Of a DNA stretch of 7,088 bases, positions 6,183 to 7,088 are shown in pieces. Source of the DNA: Bacillota bacterium (GTDB taxonomy: Bacteria; Bacillota; Clostridia; Christensenellales; CAG-138). The notes under the pieces were generated by a model. It saw nothing but the letters and a program-made list of their open reading frames with translations. It did not search any database and was not told the origin of the DNA. The DNA lies in contig JAEWYV010000162.1 in the NCBI GenBank assembly GCA_023458615.1, positions 1 through 7,088 on the forward strand, in the 5' to 3' direction. The first letter of the stretch is position 1; the number at the start of each line of letters is the position of its first letter. Both the position numbers and the translations under genes were made by a program.

Positions 6183-6190
6183 TCCATTAT
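6161..6190 (+). repeat. Three tandem 10-bp repeats overlapping the promoter (candidate operator)
   Basis: GTTCCGTATT, GTTCCATATT and ATTCCATTAT follow one another without gaps. The first two agree at nine of ten positions, and the third shares TTCCAT with the second. The 10-bp period is about one helical turn, so the sites would face the same side of the DNA. The array spans the spacer, the -10 and the start region of the promoter of an HTH gene. Confidence 0.65.
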
Positions 6191-6244
6191 AAGGCATTTT
6201 ACGGACTGCTAATTCGATTGATGAAGGACTAAAGAGGAGCAATC

Positions 6245-6679
6245 ATGCAGGAGCACTATTATACAGTCGAGCAAGTATCGGAGCGATTACAGATGCACCC
6301 GAAGACGGTGCAGCGCTATATTCGCGAGGGAAAACTCCGCGCAGTCAAGGTTGGCAAAGGCTGGCGTGTCAGTGGGCATGACCTGAGTGTGTTTACCGAA
6401 AGCGTGCCTCCGCAGGTCGGGGAGCAGCCGGTCGCTGTCGTCTCCTGCGTTGCGGATATCTACGCCGCCGATCGGGACGCCGCCATCCGCCTCATGAACA
6501 CCCTCGGCGCGGCGCACACAAGCAAGCCCGCGGACATAGGCGCAGGCAGTCTGCAAACGCAGTATATTCCTGAGGAACGCAAGCTCCGCGTCACCCTTTA
6601 CGGCGGGGCGCGGTTTGCGGCGGCGATGCTGGATGCCATCGCGATGCTAACTGATGAACCATCCGATAGAGGAGAATGA
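6245..6679 (+). CDS. Small HTH regulator (excisionase/MerR-type domain) with uncharacterised C-terminal domain
   Basis: The 144-residue protein begins with a compact excisionase-family helix-turn-helix (HTH_17-like) domain, about 5-50: YYTVEQVSERLQMHPKTVQRYIREGKLRAVKVGKGWRV shows in pieces the typical helix (VEQVSERL), turn and recognition helix (PKTVQRYIREG), then the wing strand (AVKVGKGWRVS). Residues about 60-138 form a second domain that I do not recognise; its hydrophobic pattern suggests strand-helix-strand-strand-helix, ending LYGGARFAAAMLDAIAML. It is not a phage excisionase by context, as no integrase is nearby. It is probably a transcription factor whose second domain senses a ligand or dimerises. 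A ribosome binding site AGAGGAG (6233-6239) lies 5 bases before the ATG. It is in an operon with the downstream hydrolase, and the repeats over its promoter suggest autoregulation. Confidence 0.82.
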   Translation: MQEHYYTVEQVSERLQMHPKTVQRYIREGKLRAVKVGKGWRVSGHDLSVFTESVPPQVGEQPVAVVSCVADIYAADRDAAIRLMNTLGAAHTSKPADIGAGSLQTQYIPEERKLRVTLYGGARFAAAMLDAIAMLTDEPSDRGE

Positions 6680-6681
6680 AG

Positions 6682-7088
6682 ATGAAAACCAGTGTTTATA
6701 AGAGTGAAGCGCAGAAAAACGCCTTCCGCGCCATCTACCGCCAATTCTTAGCAACTATGCCGTTTGCGCGGAGAATGATTGAAACGCCCTATGGCGAAAC
6801 CTTTCTGCTGGAGGCGGGCAATCCCGCGCATCCGCCCGTACTACTTCTGCACGGTAGCTGCTCCAACAGCGTATTCTGGTTTGGCGACATCCTCGCGCTT
6901 TCGCCACACTACCATGTATTCGCCGCGGACATTCCCGGGGAAGCGGGCAATAGTTCGGAATATCGCCTGAGCCTGGACAACGAAGACTATGCCGAGTGGA
7001 TGCACTCCCTGCTTGACGCGCTGCAACTGCCGAACATCTCCCTTGCGGGGAACTCCCTCGGCGGTTGGATGGCGCTAAAGTTTGCCAC
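6682..7088 (+). CDS. Alpha/beta-fold hydrolase, 3' end cut by window edge
   Basis: 135 residues are visible. The LLLHGS segment (54-59) forms the HGx oxyanion-hole turn, DIPGEAGNS (83-91) the loop after strand 4, and LAGNSLGGW (121-129) the nucleophile elbow with Ser125 in G-N-S-L-G. The acid and histidine of the triad would lie beyond the window. The substrate cannot be told. An N-terminal stretch of about 35 residues precedes the first strand. The start is chosen at 6682 because AGAGGAG (6668-6674) is 7 bases away; an in-frame ATG at 6676 overlaps the upstream stop as ATGA but would leave one base of spacing. Tight coupling to the HTH gene suggests the two act together, with the regulator possibly controlling the hydrolase or sensing its substrate. 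Confidence 0.9.
   Translation, partial: MKTSVYKSEAQKNAFRAIYRQFLATMPFARRMIETPYGETFLLEAGNPAHPPVLLLHGSCSNSVFWFGDILALSPHYHVFAADIPGEAGNSSEYRLSLDNEDYAEWMHSLLDALQLPNISLAGNSLGGWMALKFA

Noticed and set aside
6161..6190. Possible CRISPR-like or mini-satellite array
   Set aside because: Units are 10 bp with no spacers and only three copies; an operator fits better.
6245..6679. Phage or integrative-element excisionase
   Set aside because: The HTH domain resembles excisionases, but there is no integrase, attachment site or phage gene, and the protein has an extra C-terminal domain and a hydrolase partner.

Overview
The window looks like an ordinary chromosomal segment of a low- to mid-GC Gram-positive anaerobe, most likely a member of the Clostridia. 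The pointers are strong AGGAGG-type ribosome binding sites, sigma-A-like promoters (TTGACA-17-TATTAT at 6154-6182), intrinsic terminators with T-tracts, tandem DegV-family genes of clostridial style and a stand-alone two-CCG cysteine-rich protein. Family-level placement is not possible from the sequence alone. I see no transposase, integrase, CRISPR array, rRNA or tRNA.

Layout. On the minus strand, a cysteine-rich CCG-domain protein (1-614, C-terminus beyond the window) lies downstream of a DEDDh 3'-5' exonuclease (740-1348). The 3' end of the exonuclease gene is partly duplicated just after its stop. A divergent intergenic region (1349-1480) follows, with an extended -10 element almost touching each start codon. 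On the plus strand come thiamine pyrophosphokinase (1481-2119) and then an OmpR-family response regulator overlapping its sensor histidine kinase (2275-4003), closed by an intrinsic terminator. A 317-base non-coding stretch holds that terminator and the presumed promoter and leader hairpin for two tandem DegV-family fatty-acid-binding proteins (4321-6095), which end in a second strong terminator. The last unit has a near-consensus promoter embedded in three tandem 10-bp repeats. It drives a small excisionase/MerR-type HTH protein (6245-6679) and an alpha/beta hydrolase (6682 to the window end).

How the genes relate. The window is a series of short independent units rather than one pathway: thiamine cofactor activation, one two-component system, two fatty-acid carriers, and a small regulator-hydrolase operon. 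The most interesting regulatory signal is the helically phased repeat array over the HTH gene's promoter, which suggests autoregulation by a Xis-like DNA-binding protein. Other points worth a second look are the near-leaderless divergent promoters, the different fatty-acid-site signatures of the two DegV paralogues, and the duplicated exonuclease tail. I found no convincing evidence of a wholly new multi-gene system.
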